Shown: positions 33,534 to 44,939, counted from the stretch's first letter. The stretch: 64,000 nucleotides of DNA from Ctenosaura bakeri (GCA_948474755.1 CAOLHI010001820.1:62001-126000), one strand, 5' to 3'. The notes: generated by a model from the letters alone, not told the origin. Numbers and translations are program-made.

Positions 33534-34116
33534 GCATTTGTTTTATAGGATCTAAATGTAGAATTTCCCCTTTGTCTCAATTGAACTTCATTTCATTAAG
33601 TTTTGCCCAGTTTTCTAGTTATCAAAGCCCTTTTGAATTCTTTTCCTGTCTTGAAGTGTGTTAACTAGCGCTTCCAGTTTTTATCATCTGCGAACTTGGT
33701 AAGAATTCCCTCTAATCCATCATCTAAATCATCGATAAAAATATTGAAGAGTGATAGCCCTAGGACAGAACTCTGTGGCCCTGTGCTTGAGACTTTCCTC
33801 CAGTTGAAGCACAACCATTGATGATGAGACTTTGAGCACAATTTTCCAACCAGTTATGGAGCTATCTGACAGTGTTTCCATATATTCAACACTTAATCTG
33901 TTTGCTAGTCAAAAAATGGGGAACTTGATGAAGTGCTTTGCTGAGGTCCAGATAAACAATAACTGAAACATTCCCACAATATGCTAAACTGGTGACCTGA
34001 CCTTTAAAAAAAAAAAAAAGACATAAGATTAATTTGGCAGGATTTGTTCTTTGCAAACCAATGCTGGCTCTCCCTGATAACTACATTGTCATCCAGATAT
34101 TTGTAAAGGGACTTCT
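33534..34116 (-). mobile_element. CR1 LINE, middle segment
   Basis: The complement encodes diverged CR1 RT blocks: near 33,690-33,760 a piece corresponding to [13 protein letters not shown]...LTKFADD, and near 34,010-34,100 a piece corresponding to QHGFAKNKSCQINLMSF. A 14-base A run lies at about 34,005. Heavily mutated. Confidence 0.75.
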
Positions 34117-34345
34117 CTACAGTTTGACGTTCTGTGCCTTCAAACAGTGTCCAACATATGGTGACCCTGTCACAGGGTATTCTTGGCAAGATTTGTTCAG
34201 AGGGGATTTGCCTTCATCTTCTGAGGCTGAGAAAGTGTGACTTGCCCAGGTTGCCCAAGTGGTTTTCTGTGGCTAAGTGGCCATTCAGACTCTGATCTCC
34301 AGAGTTGCAGTGCGCTACTCAGATTGTTATACCGCACTGACTCCT
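34117..34345 (-). mobile_element. tRNA-derived SINE inserted in CR1 (second)
   Basis: The complement contains GAGTCAGTGCGGTATAACAATC, CTCTGGAGATCAGAGTCTGAAT (B-box region, diverged), CTTGGGCAAGTCACACTTTCTCAGCC and the shared 3' part. ACTTCTCT (about 34,110) and ACTCCTCT (34,339-34,346) are probable target duplications. Confidence 0.65.
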
Positions 34346-35045
34346 CTTTAATACTTTCTGTAGCTTTTCCTGGTATTAAAGTTAGGTTAACTGGTCTGTA
34401 GCTCTTCATGTTCTTTTTTGCTCTTTTTTGAAGAGAGGGATATTTGCTCTTTTCAAGTCTTCTGGTGCTTCACCTGTTCTCCGTGATTTCTCAGAAATAA
34501 TCACAACAGAAGTATGTCAGCTAGTTCCTTCAGTACTTTGTGATGGAATTCATCTGCCCTTGCAGATTTGTACTGATTTAGGTTAACTAGGTGATTCCTA
34601 ACTTTCTCCTTATCAGTCTTGATGTGCTGTCTAGATCCCTTACCAGGACCACTACAGATGCATGGAAGTGCACAGTTCTCTTTTTGGAGAAAATTGAAGT
34701 AAAATAGATATTGTGCAGTTCTTCCTTTTCACTGTGATCTGTTAGCGTTTTATGATTGTTACTTAGTAGCGTTCCCTGCGTTAGTCATTCTCTTCCTTTG
34801 AACGTATCTGGAAAAATCCTTTTTGTTACTCCTTACTTCCATAGCATGTCTCAGCTTGTTCTCAGCTTTAGCTTTCCTTGCATTCCTGTAAGCTTGCTAT
34901 AAGCTTGGAATACACATCTGTATTCTTCCTTGATGATTTGTTCTTTATACATGCCTTTCCATTCCTTTATATTTGCTCTTTTTTTATTTTCACTTACTCC
35001 TTGATTTTTCCCAGTGTTTACCTTCCATGGGATCATTTGCGACTA
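34346..35045 (-). mobile_element. CR1 LINE, upstream part of ORF2
   Basis: Complement continuation of the same CR1, with pieces matching the ORF2 region between endonuclease and RT (for example NYRPVNLTLIPGK near 34,370-34,405, the start of the RT domain). The 5' truncation point is near 35,045. Confidence 0.65.
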
Positions 35046-35112
35046 TTCTTTTTATAATGTCTTCTTAATGAACTTCTGGCACATGAGTACATGAGATGGG
35101 GCTCTGTGTAGT

Positions 35113-35120
35113 CTCTAGAT
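35113..35120. repeat. 8-bp target duplication, left (hAT)
   Basis: CTCTAGAT, identical to 35,751-35,758. Confidence 0.85.
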
Positions 35121-35750
35121 CAGGGCATTCCAAATGGTGTGCCACAACACATTAGTGTCTCACTTGAAGTGTGTAGGTGTGTTGCCTCCCTGGGCTGAGA
35201 AAGACCCCTTACCCAAGCATCTCCCACTGCCACTGCAGCAGCAGTGGGCCAGGATCATGTAGGGGTGCTGCCTGTCCCGCTGCCGCCACCCTCACTGGGG
35301 TCTTTCCTGGGTGTGGACAACAGAAATGAGCCAGGATCAAAGCGGGGGGGGCTGCCTTTCCTGCTGCTGCCGCCCTCACTGGGGTCTTTCCGTGGTAAGA
35401 GTGTCTTTCCCTGAGGTCTTTCCTTGGCAAGGGCAATGGCAATAGCAATGAGCCAGAATCAGGAAGGGAGATTGCCTTTGCTGCTGCCACTACCGTTACT
35501 GGGGACTTTCCTCAGTGAGAGCAACAGCAGCGAACCAGGATCAGGTAAGAGGGCTGCCTTTCCTGCTGCTGCCACCGTTGCTGGTGTCTTTCTATGGCAA
35601 GAGAAATAGCAGTGAGCCAGGATCGAGTGGCAGGAGGCTGCCTTTCCCACTGTTTAACTTCTGGTTTGCTAGTAAAACTGAATTACTGTGTTGCAAAATG
35701 ATGCATGTCCAAAAAGTGTGTCACCAGCATGAAAAGTTTGGAAAGCACTG
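35121..35750. mobile_element. Non-autonomous hAT transposon with internal minisatellite
   Basis: Termini are CAGGGCATTCCAAATGGTG and, on the other strand, CAGTGCTTTCCAAACTTTTC: hAT-style inverted repeats with CAG..TTCCAAA. Perfect 8-bp duplications CTCTAGAT abut both ends. The interior (about 35,220-35,650) is an array of four to five diverged units of roughly 85-110 bp, each carrying GGCTGCCTTTCCTGCTGCTGC-like and GGTCTTTCC..GGCAAG-like segments, G+C-rich against the intron. No transposase. Confidence 0.8.
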
Positions 35751-35758
35751 CTCTAGAT
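35751..35758. repeat. 8-bp target duplication, right (hAT)
   Basis: CTCTAGAT, identical to 35,113-35,120. Confidence 0.85.
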
Positions 35759-36065
35759 GTTCAGCAGAGTGGTCTACAATAGGCTTCTACTTGTGGTCAC
35801 TTGAACAAGCCCTGCTTGGGAATGCTAGAGTTCTGTGGGATTGGGAAACATTTATAAAACATGAGAACTCAACAACATATACTTTCCGTTCATTGTTTAG
35901 AATTTAAGAGGAAACTGTGGAAATGCTGAAAACTGGTGACATGACTAAGTTTAGTGTGGCTGAAGAGTTCTTGGTGTAAATGTTTTTGTTTTTGTTTTGT
36001 ATTTGCATTAAGATATTTTTTTCTCCATCAAAAGATGCTTCAGTAAATATGCGTGCTTCTGGAAA

Positions 36066-36574
36066 ATCATAGAATCGTAGAGTTGGAAGAGACCCCAGGG
36101 GCCATCGAGTCCAACCCCCTGCTATGTAGGAACACCCATCAGAGCATTCCCAACAGATGGCCATCCAGCCTCTGCTTAAAAACCTCCAAAGAAGGAGACC
36201 CCACCACACTCTGAGGCAGCATATTCCACTGCTGGACAGCTCTGACCATCAGGAAGTTCTTCCTGAAGTTCAAGTGGAATCTCCTTTCCTGCAGCTTGAA
36301 TCCATTGCTCCTTATCCTAGTCTCTGGAGTGGTAGAGAACAAGCCTGCTCCCTCCTCAACGTGACATTCCTTCAGATATTTAAACATGGCTATCATGTCC
36401 CCTCTTAACCTTCTCTTCTGCAGACTAAACATACCCAGCTCCCTAAGGCATTCTTCATAGGGCATGGCTTCCAGACCCTTCACCATTTTGGTCGCCCTCC
36501 TCTGGACACGTTCCAGCTTGTTGACATCCTTCTTGAATTGAAGTGCCCAGAACTGGACACAGTATTCCAGTAAA
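36066..36574 (-). mobile_element. CR1 LINE 3' end, young-looking (minus strand)
   Basis: The + strand opens AATCATAGAATCGTAGAGTTGG, the CR1 3' end. The minus strand carries a 115-codon uninterrupted C-terminus of ORF2 (36,139-36,486), including [20 protein letters not shown] and an FKLQERRFHLNFRKNF block, ending shortly before the 3' terminus. It is much less decayed than the CR1 at 32,646-35,045 and resembles the copy at the window end; 5'-truncated at about 36,574. Confidence 0.85.
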
Positions 36575-37134
36575 ACCTGTCGTGTTGATTTTGTGCAATA
36601 TTGTATCCGCTCATTATGTTCTTTTTTTCATAATAACTTGTCCAGTAAGTGGGGTGGATTTAAGGAAGGAAATATTTAATAGCCATCACTAGCAAAACTA
36701 TGCTTGCATCTAGCCTTATTTACTTTTACTATGTCTACATGCAGATGGTATTAATTCTCAAGCATCTGTCAAGCTCCCCCATCCCCATCCTGCTATCTGA
36801 GGTCTCCTCTAACTGACAATACTTGCGTCTGAGCCTCTGGAAAGAAAGCATTTATTTTACTATTGAGTTACAGTATCCCATCTGGTGCTTGTGATGCTCA
36901 CTGGTGCAGTCTTTTTAGTCTTTCTCCCTTTGTCCTGTTTTAACCCAGGCTGAAGGCAAATGCTTTGAAATTATTTGTCTTCATTTTATTCTTTTATTCA
37001 GATAACATTTACATGGTATCTGTGTGTTCAGGCCTAGAGATGTTCAATATGATACACTTTTCAGAACATCTGATGAGAATGTGAACCTCATCTGATCTGA
37101 ATGAAGTTTGGTTTCAGGAAGCATAGATTTGGTT

Positions 37135-37690
37135 CTTATGCATATAATGGTTGTAGCAGTATATATGGTGGTAATCTCAAGATTGGATTAATGTTGCATA
37201 TTCTAAGAAGCTAGTCTGGAAGCTGCAATAAATTGAGAGTGTGGCACCTGACTTTTGTCAGATGCCACTTATCAGCATGTAGCACCTATAAAGGCTCTGC
37301 ACTGGTTGCCTGTTTGCTATCAGGAAAGTTCAAAGTTCTAGTACTAGTGTGTACAGCTGTAAACAACTTAGGACCAGGATATCTAAGGATACCACTTCTT
37401 GCTTATCATCCAGCCAAATCATTAAGATTTTTCAAAGCATTGCTCCAGGAGTTCCACATGAGATCCACTTGAAGACTACTAGGAGTAGCCTTGTTTGTAT
37501 ATTAACTCCCATCCTAAGCAATGTGTTCCAACTAAGATTAGGCTATACTGGTACGAGTTTGGTTTTCCCCCCTTGCAAGTGAATCTCCCACTCTAACAGA
37601 CATTGTCATTGTGATTCAAAGGAAATTGAAACTTCTAAGTCATTTTTCTCTTCTGTCTCTTTTATCGTCATCTCCGTAGAGAACTTTTTA
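37135..37690 (+). mobile_element. L2 LINE 3' fragment
   Basis: The + strand reads, with breaks, AL.HWLPVCYQ-like and KVLVLVCTAVNNLGPGYL, the conserved C-terminal part of L2 ORF2 that follows the reverse transcriptase. Ends are approximate. Confidence 0.6.
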
Positions 37691-38023
37691 AACTATTGAT
37701 CATTTTATGTCTGGGAGGAAGACCCAAATATTATCTCTTTATTACATTATTTATTACAAAAACTAGTCCTATTTTTTGCTTAAAACAATGGGGTCACAAG
37801 CTATGATTGTATGTGAAAACCTTGGTTTTATTATACTGATGTATATTATATGCTTACTGTGGTTTTCTCATGTGTGTTTGTGTCATAGTAAGTTGTAAGG
37901 GTTTTAAGTGTGAATTCTGTTGACTGGAGCAATAGAGTTTATTTGATTTTTAAAAAACTAGTAGGTAAGTTAATCTCATCTGTATTTTGGAGGTGAGAGA
38001 ACCAGTTCAATTAAGCCTTTTGA

Positions 38024-38421
<398 letters not shown>

Positions 38422-39313
38422 TAAATTTTTTCAGATGAACAAATGAGCTGAGCAAGCCTGTGAAAAATCCATATTATCTCTATGAGTTTTCGTTTGTTAC
38501 TTCTTGAGCTTTAAATCCAAATGCCTTTGCATATAAGATACAACATTGAAAGAACCTCAAAACAAAATGTGTGCATATTTGCAAACTGTCTTATGTACTT
38601 GTTTCTTACTGTGCAGAGATTCCTTACTTTTTCAGACAATCTGGTGTTGTTAATGTCTTTGCTGGGTTACGAAATTTCCAGTACTTAGAGCACAATGGCC
38701 AAATTTTTTTTTATGTGGTAGAATGTTTGCTCTCCACTGGTTCATGTCTTTTCCCATCTGATGAAATAGTGGGGAAAACACTCTTAAAAAAAACATTAGT
38801 GGCTCATATCCCCAATAACTTGCCAGGCCTTTTTTTTTTCCTTTTTTTGGTGGTGGTTCTCAAGGACTAGGTAGTACCTTTTTCTTAAGTTTGCTGAGTC
38901 AGATTTTCTCCACATCATCCAGACTGTTTGAAGATCTACTCACTGAGTCAAGAAAAGCCTTGTGACTGGGTTTCCCCTCCTGAATTTCTGGATACTCACC
39001 AGCAGTGAAGGGTGGGTAGTTGGAATTCTGACATCCTTGATTACCAGTTGACAGTGATGGATTCTGGAGAGTGCTGCCAGTATTCTTTCCTTAGCTTTTG
39101 TCTTTTGATAAAAGTATGAAATAATAGTTAACACTTTTTCTAGCCTATGAAGGAAAGAAATAGAAGAATTGCTGCTGCTTGTGCATGACATCTCTGTTTT
39201 GGGGGAGCCATTTGTGTGGATGTTTGTGTGAGGAATGTGCCCACATCTTGGTTTGGAGAGGGATTGAGGATTAATTTGCAATAAGATTTTTCAAATTTAG
39301 ATTCAATTTCCCC

Positions 39314-39315
39314 CT

Positions 39316-39359
<44 letters not shown>

Positions 39360-39361
39360 TC
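39314..39361 (+). repeat. (CTTT)n microsatellite
   Basis: About eleven uninterrupted CTTT units. Confidence 0.95.
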
Positions 39362-40558
39362 ACAAAAAGGAAAAAAAACAGCATCATAAGCATCTTGCCA
39401 TCCTCACAGTTACAGAAGGGAAATAGTAATTTCAGCATTCATCATGTTTTGAGTGATCTTGAAAGGGGCATGGAAAATGAACATGAATAGTGCTAACTGT
39501 TGTTTAGATCATTTTTAAAGAACGCTTTCTAAACCAATTTGATGTACAAGGGGGTTAAATCTCTCAGAAGATGGAACCTGGTTAAGTGGTGAGTGTAGTG
39601 CTCTCACTGTTGTAGAATATGGACCATCACTGGTAAAGCAGTGCTTTCCCATTTTAAAAACACAGTCTTTCTGAGTTGTTTAAAAAGTCAGTGTATTTCA
39701 GTACGTGAAACTAAGCCATGTTTTGCAAAATAAGCACTCTATCAATGAAACAGAACTTAACTGTCTTTGTGTATTTGTCAAATATATTGCATAGTAATAG
39801 GCGTTTAAGTGCTTTTTCCACTGGTGAAATTGACTTGTATTTTATTTCAAGCTTTTATAACACACTACATTGGTTGAAAAACGGAACTCATTAAAAGTAT
39901 GACATAAAAAGATCAAAACAAGGAGCAGTAAAAGAAAGATAAAAGCAGCATTCAGTAGTAAAACTGTACCCCTCCCTGTATAAAATAGCAAAAAAGAGCT
40001 TGTGTCTCAGATGTGACTGGAATATTTCTTATTACAAATTCCCATAAATAAACAGATTTTAACCTGCCACCTAAGGTTTATGAAGGAAGGTGCACTAGGT
40101 AGATTTCTTTGAGGAATGTGTTACGTAACCATGTTGCCAGTGCGAGGGACATCTAATTGTCTCCATCACCTCTACTCTTTTTTTTTCTGCTTATGGAAGA
40201 CAGTAATTTGTGTTTTGTTGACTGATTATTCTTGTATACGTATGTGTGTGCTTAAAGATCTTGGGAATTAGTGACATTTATTTCCTGACAGAATGTTGTT
40301 TTGATGTGTGGCCTGAAGAGAAACATGAAGGAGACTGCTAGAACCGTATACCACTATATGACACAATCTGTTTTAGATAGATCATGAAATTTCAATTTGC
40401 CTGCTTGCCTTGTATAAGGCAGCTAACTTTCTTAGAAAAGTTGTGGTGTAAGAAATTATTAGAAATCAGCATTTTAGGTTTGACTTTTTAAAAGAATTTT
40501 TATGTAGACATCACCAAGATGCTGACACGTTTATTTTTGACTTTTTAAAGCTCAAGAG

Positions 40559-40737
40559 AGCCAGCTCAGTGTAGTGATTTGAACACTGAACTATGTTCCT
40601 GGAAACTAGGGTTCAATTCCCCACTCAGCCATGGAAACCCACTGGGTGACCTTGGGTGTGCTAACCACTCAGTCCCAGAGCACCTCATGATAAAAGTCAC
40701 CTTAGGGTTGCTATAAGTCTGAAGCAGCAACAAAGAT
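40559..40737 (+). mobile_element. tRNA-derived SINE, plus strand
   Basis: Contains GAGCCAGCTCAGTGTAGTG (A-box region), GGGTTCAATTCC (B box), GGAAACCCACTGGGTGACCTTGGG and CACCTTAGGGTTGCTATAAGTCTG. Slightly shortened internally compared with the other copies. Confidence 0.75.
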
Positions 40738-40826
40738 CGAGAAGATCTTCAGTCACAACTTTTGTCTCAATTTCCCAGGAGCTGTTCTTGAAAAAAATTA
40801 TCAAGGCACAGCTCTGTATGGGAGCC

Positions 40827-41056
40827 AGTGTGGTGTAGTGGTTTGAGCATTGGACTGTCAACTCTACATTTCTATGATTCTATGATTGTGGATACCAAGG
40901 TTCAAATCCCTGCTGAGTCATGGAAACCCATGGGGTGACCTTGGGCAAGTCCTACTCTCTCAGCTCCAGAGGAGGGTAAAGGCAAACTCCCCATGATGAT
41001 AAGTTTGCCTTAGGGTTGCGATAAGTGGAAAACAACCTGATGGTACACAACAACAG
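40827..41056 (+). mobile_element. tRNA-derived SINE, plus strand, with inserted octamer repeat
   Basis: Contains GAGCCAGTGTGGTGTAGTGG (A box), AGGTTCAAATCCC (B box), GGAAACCCATGGGGTGACCT and CTTAGGGTTGCGATAAGTGG; ends ACACAACAACAGG. Between the boxes about 24 extra bases contain TTCTATGATTCTATGATTGTG, resembling the octamer tail of CR1. Confidence 0.75.
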
Positions 41057-41370
41057 GTATCTGGATTTCGATTACGTGGATTGAAGATAAGCCAACTTTT
41101 TTGCAATCACTTTGTCCTTCTTTAGCATACTTATAATTCTCTAGTCAGCCAACAAGGCCTTAAGCTTGTTTCCTGTTTCTGATGTCTATGGAATTTTTTT
41201 CTTAACCTGATTTAGTTGTATGGTCATTGATTTAATAATTAAATAATTAAATTAAATAAAGCTTTCAACAGTTTTTTTTTTAAAAACTGATTGATAGTTT
41301 TGGGTTTTTTAATTGATTGATAGAGAATGACAATTCCCATCTGTGAGGAACTGTGATTGTGGAATATCAG

Positions 41371-41510
41371 TTCTTCTTCGTGGTCTCTGTGCCTTCATAC
41401 ACTAGGAGCTTTAGAGCCTGCGTGGTAGCGTTCGGAAACTTCTAGAGCTTGTTAGCTTGCCGGGAACCCCTCCCCCACGCCGGTACTGCGCATGCTTCTC
41501 CCGCCGAGCA
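41371..41510 (+). repeat. DIRS left inverted terminal repeat
   Basis: Reverse complement of 53,505-53,664 with scattered differences; the outermost 37 bp reappear as the complement in the internal complementary region at 53,328-53,360. Confidence 0.85.
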
Positions 41511-41709
41511 ACGGTCTCTCCTCAGTTCTTTCTCCGCCGTCGCGTACGGAAGGTTCTTTGGCTTGTTCCTCGATTTCTCTTGCTTGGCCTTCGTCTTTAC
41601 GGATTTTTTGACTACTTTCGGACTGTTACTGACCTCTCTCTCAGACTCCCCCTCGGATTTGGTATATTTGGACTCTTTCTTCCTCCTTTTCTTGTCGCGT
41701 CGTCTTATG

Positions 41710-43245
41710 TCCGCGCTCTTTAAAAACTGCGTGTCCTGTGGGCGTAAGGTTGCCCTTTCCGACGGCCACAAGGAGTGTCTCTTCTACTTGGGCGAGTCCC
41801 ACAACACCCGTACTTGCCCAATTTGTCGGATTTTACTTCCCAGACTCTCTGTAACAGAGCCTCAAGGCTAAAATCCTTCTGCTGGGAGCAGTCTTTGAAG
41901 GCGATTGACAAGACCTCCTCTTCCAAGATGGCCAACAAGAAGATGACCACGCCATCGACGGTATCGGTGGCTGCCGTTCCGTCCACTTCGTCGGCATCGG
42001 GCTCGGTGCCGGCGTCGAGAACGCCGATATCGTCGTTACCGAGGATCCCGAAGCTGTCGGCGGCTGCCAAGGCAGCTAAAGGTTCCTCGATGGCGAAGAA
42101 GATTGAGGCTCCGGCCAAGGAGACGCCTCATAAGAAACACCCTGCTCCGGACGGAGACAAGGGTAAGGAGAAGGACAAGAAGAAGAAGAGGAAGGAGAAG
42201 AAGCGCTCCCCGGCTGGGGACGTCCAGCCTCCCACTCCTCCTCCAACTCTTGAGCCTTCGAGAGGGCGAGGCGAGCCTGTCGATCTGTCCGACGACGAGA
42301 TCGAGGACGTTCCCCAACAACGTCCGGACTCGCCTGTGGAAGAACCTCCAACCCTGGTGGAGGGACAACACCACCGCCCTTCTAGCCATCGCGGGTCGGC
42401 TGATCTGCAGCAGAGACTGTCCCGAGAAGTCTCTGCTTCCCTGGAGCGGCGCTCGACCTCTGCTAGATCTCGGTCCTGCTCTTCGGAGCTACCACCAAGA
42501 TCACCGCCTCCTCGGAAAACGAGAGAGGAACAGCCTCGCTCGTCTGCCTCCAGATACACCTCGGCGTCCTACGTGGCCAGGTACGCGAGGGAATCTGAGT
42601 GGAGAGAGCGCCCGGCTTCTTACCGGTCACATTCTCCATCGTACCGGGATCGGTACCACCGTGACCTGAGACGCTGGGAGACCTTCCGGAGGTCCCGGTC
42701 ACCTCAACGGCAACGTCGGTCCCGCTCACCAGAGAGGGAGGGACGTCGGTACCGTAAAGATGGAACCCGTTCGCCTTTGGGATCGCCGCCTTCCTTCACC
42801 TGCTCTCCCTCGCCCCGATACAGTAGAGCGGGGGAGCCTTCACCTCGGTACTGAGCGGATCGCCACCCCCCAGGGTTCCGGCTAGGGAACACGCCCTGTG
42901 GAGTCTGTGGTGATAAAGCAAGCTACCACCACTACGGCCTGCCAGACTACACCTGTCACCACCAAAAAGGTGAAGTCGGTTGTGGCCCAACCGAAACGGG
43001 ACACTGCCACCGTCGCCGTTTCTCTGTGGACAAGCCTAAGAAGGCAAAATTTCCACGACTGCGGTGAAGGAGCCAGAGACTGAGCGAAAAGAAAAACTCA
43101 CCGAGCTCCAGTCCTATGACTCCAGCGCAGAGTCGGAGGCCTCGGATGTAGCCTCTCAGGAGTCTCCTCCTCTGGGATTCGGGGAGCCGGTCCCAGATTA
43201 GCCCCGGGAGGACGTCCACCGGTTCTCCGCGATGCTGCTCCGAAT
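41710..43245 (+). pseudogene. DIRS gag-like ORF, 5' part (split)
   Basis: Starts ATG at 41,710 and has a cysteine/histidine cluster of DIRS gag proteins: NCVSCGRK, then SDGHKECLFYLGESHN and TCPIC (about 41,730-41,830). A frameshift near 41,830-41,860 moves the frame to the 41,775-42,854 reading, which runs through serine/proline-rich, lysine-rich (KEKDKKKKRKEKKRSP near 42,155-42,210) and arginine-serine-rich sequence (about 42,440-42,840). A TGA follows at 42,852; remaining gag sequence in shifting frames reaches the chromovirus insertion at 43,245. It is a particle-forming or nucleic-acid-binding protein by analogy. Confidence 0.75.
43241..43245. repeat. 5-bp target duplication, left (chromovirus)
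   Basis: CGAAT, identical to 49,442-49,446. Confidence 0.9.
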
Positions 43246-43549
43246 TTCAGGGGCATGGGCCCGGCTGGGCCTGTCGCTGCCCCTGAGGCCGCTGCCGCTG
43301 AGGGGCCTTGTCTGGAGGCCGACGCGGCCGACGGGTGGGGCCCCTGGCGGCCGTGGGAGAGGCTGCCGGGCCTGGAGCCACCTACCTAGAGGCGGCAGGC
43401 CCCGGGCCTGCTCCTGGGGCTCCGCCCACTTGCGGCCCCGATCCGCGGGAGTCCTGGGAGTTTCCCTGGGCCCCGATCCAGAGGAGGCGACAGGCGGAAA
43501 AAGTTTGCAGCTGTGAGGCACAGCCCAGCTGCGACCCTCAGCCACATGA

Positions 43550-43600
43550 CCACGCCTGATTGGTCGGCCCTCACCCAAATGGCCACGCCTGATTGGTCGG
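43550..43600 (+). promoter_or_regulatory. Duplicated inverted-CCAAT units in chromovirus LTR
   Basis: CCACGCCTGATTGGTCGG occurs twice in tandem, spaced about 30 bp. ATTGG is the complement of the NF-Y site CCAAT. The pair lies about 20-60 bp upstream of the TATA-like element and is present in all three LTR copies. Confidence 0.6.
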
Positions 43601-43617
43601 TGCCTGGCTTGGAGGGC

Positions 43618-43649
43618 TATTTGAGGCAGGCGCCGGGCTGTGGAAGGCA
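43618..43649 (+). promoter_or_regulatory. Predicted chromovirus TATA-like box and transcription start
   Basis: CTATTTGAGG at 43,618 lies about 31 bp before ACGGAGCAACAA (43,649-43,660), whose complement forms the primer site after the LTR. In self-priming elements that segment is the 5' end of the mRNA, so start-site position and TATA spacing agree. Confidence 0.55.
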
Positions 43650-43854
43650 CGGAGCAACAACTGTCGGTCAACCGTGGTCCTGCTGTCCGTGCCTTGTTCC
43701 TGCCCTCGCCTGAAACCAGTCCTCCTGTTCGCCTTAGTGTAGTAACCTCCCCTATGTATTTTAACAGCCTGTGTTTTTTCTGAAGTTTGCATTAAAGCCC
43801 TGCAGCTCAACCAGCTCCCCTGCCTCTGCCTGACCACCGCCTGGCATTGACAGA

Positions 43855-43866
43855 TTGTTGCTCCGT
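43855..43866 (+). promoter_or_regulatory. Self-priming primer-binding site
   Basis: TTGTTGCTCCGT, two bases after the LTR end, is the exact complement of ACGGAGCAACAA at 43,649-43,660. No TGG-starting tRNA-complementary site is present. Tf1 of fission yeast and vertebrate Tf1/sushi elements prime reverse transcription by folding back the mRNA 5' end in this way. Confidence 0.75.
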
Positions 43867-43885
43867 CCCAGTCAGGCAGCAGGGG

Positions 43886-44830
43886 ATGGGGGAAAACGCG
43901 GCCCTGCAGGCCCAGCTGGCTGCTCAGGCCCAAGAAACCAAGGGCTGCGCGCTCAAGTGGACCAGCTTTCTCATGCTCTGCAAATGCTGCAGTTCCCAGA
44001 TGGGGCAGCTGGGGGAACCCAGCCCCAGCTTGCTTCCAAGGTCTCTATGGCTGTACCGCAGCGTTTTTGGGGGGAGCCTCAGAGCTGGAGACCTTCATTG
44101 CTAACTGCCAGCTGTACATCCAAGTCCGGGCCCAAGACTTCCCGGATGAGCGCGCCCAGGTGGCGTTCATGATTAGCCTGTTGGCCGGTATGCCTGCCAA
44201 GTGGGCTACGTCCCTGCTTCGGGAGAACAGTGTAGTCTTGGACAGCATGGCTGTGTTCCTGCAGGCTTTCCGGGCCGTATGGGGGGATTCCGTCCGGTCT
44301 GAGACCCCGAGCCGCCAGCTCCGCCAGCTGCAGCAGGGGAGGGGCTCGGTGCGAGACACACCACCTCCTTCCGGCTCTTGGCCCAGGACGTGGCCTACAA
44401 TGCCCCGGCTCTTCAGGATCAATTCAAGGCCGGCCCCCGGCGTTCGGATAACTGGCCCGCAGCTCCCCGCCCACAACCCTTGAGCAGCTTATCCAGCAGG
44501 CCCTCCGCTTTTGACCGGGGACCTGGAAGCCCCCCCGGCAGGCCCGCCCGCGCTGGAACCTCAAGTGCGCGCACCTGGGCGTCCGCTCCGCAAGAGACGG
44601 AGGGTCCGCCCAGCTGGACCAGTTCCGGTGCCATCCCGGCTTCCTCGAACCCGGAGGAACCTATGCAGTTTGGGGGGGGCCCAGCCCCGGCTGACCCCCG
44701 GGAGGAAAAAGGGGTGGCGGCGGCGGGCTGGCCTGTGCCTCTACTGCGGGCTGGGGGGACACTTCGCTTGCGTGTGCCCGGCCAAGACCCCAGCTACCGG
44801 CGGGGAAAAAAAGGGCCAACCCCCAGGCCT
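43886..44830 (+). pseudogene. Chromovirus gag, frameshifted
   Basis: The reading starts near ATG 43,886 (coiled-coil-like glutamine/alanine-rich MGENAALQAQLAAQAQE). After frame changes it gives the sushi/PEG10-like capsid block LETFIANCQLYIQVRAQDFP and VAFMISLLAGMPAKWA (44,085-44,210). A CCHC zinc knuckle, CLYCGLGGHFACVC (44,736-44,777), ends the nucleocapsid part. Capsid and nucleocapsid package the element RNA. At least three frameshifts separate these pieces. Confidence 0.8.
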
Positions 44831-44939
44831 AGAAGGCCTGCGAGGCCTGGGGGAGCCCGGCAGCAGGGACACTACAGACCCACACGAGAGGCAACGAGAT
44901 CCACTCCTGGTGGCCGCCATGGTATGCCTCGGGGGGGGC

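Larger units (their letters stand above)
43246..43852 (+). repeat. Chromovirus 5' LTR
   Basis: Begins TTCAGGGGCATGG, one G short of the TGTCAGGGGCATGG start of the other two LTR copies, and ends CTGGCATTGACA. It carries two GGCCACGCCTGATTGGTCGG-like units with inverted CCAAT boxes (43,550-43,600), a TATA-like CTATTTGAG (43,618-43,626) and ATTAAA (43,791-43,796). Confidence 0.9.

Noticed and set aside
35220..35650. Possible CRISPR-like or coding repeat array
   Set aside because: Units are diverged, lack unique spacers and lie within a hAT transposon in a vertebrate intron.
40559..41056. Possible tRNA genes (A and B boxes)
   Set aside because: The boxes belong to repeated SINEs with diverged boxes and unrelated tails; no cloverleaf with intact acceptor stem was found.
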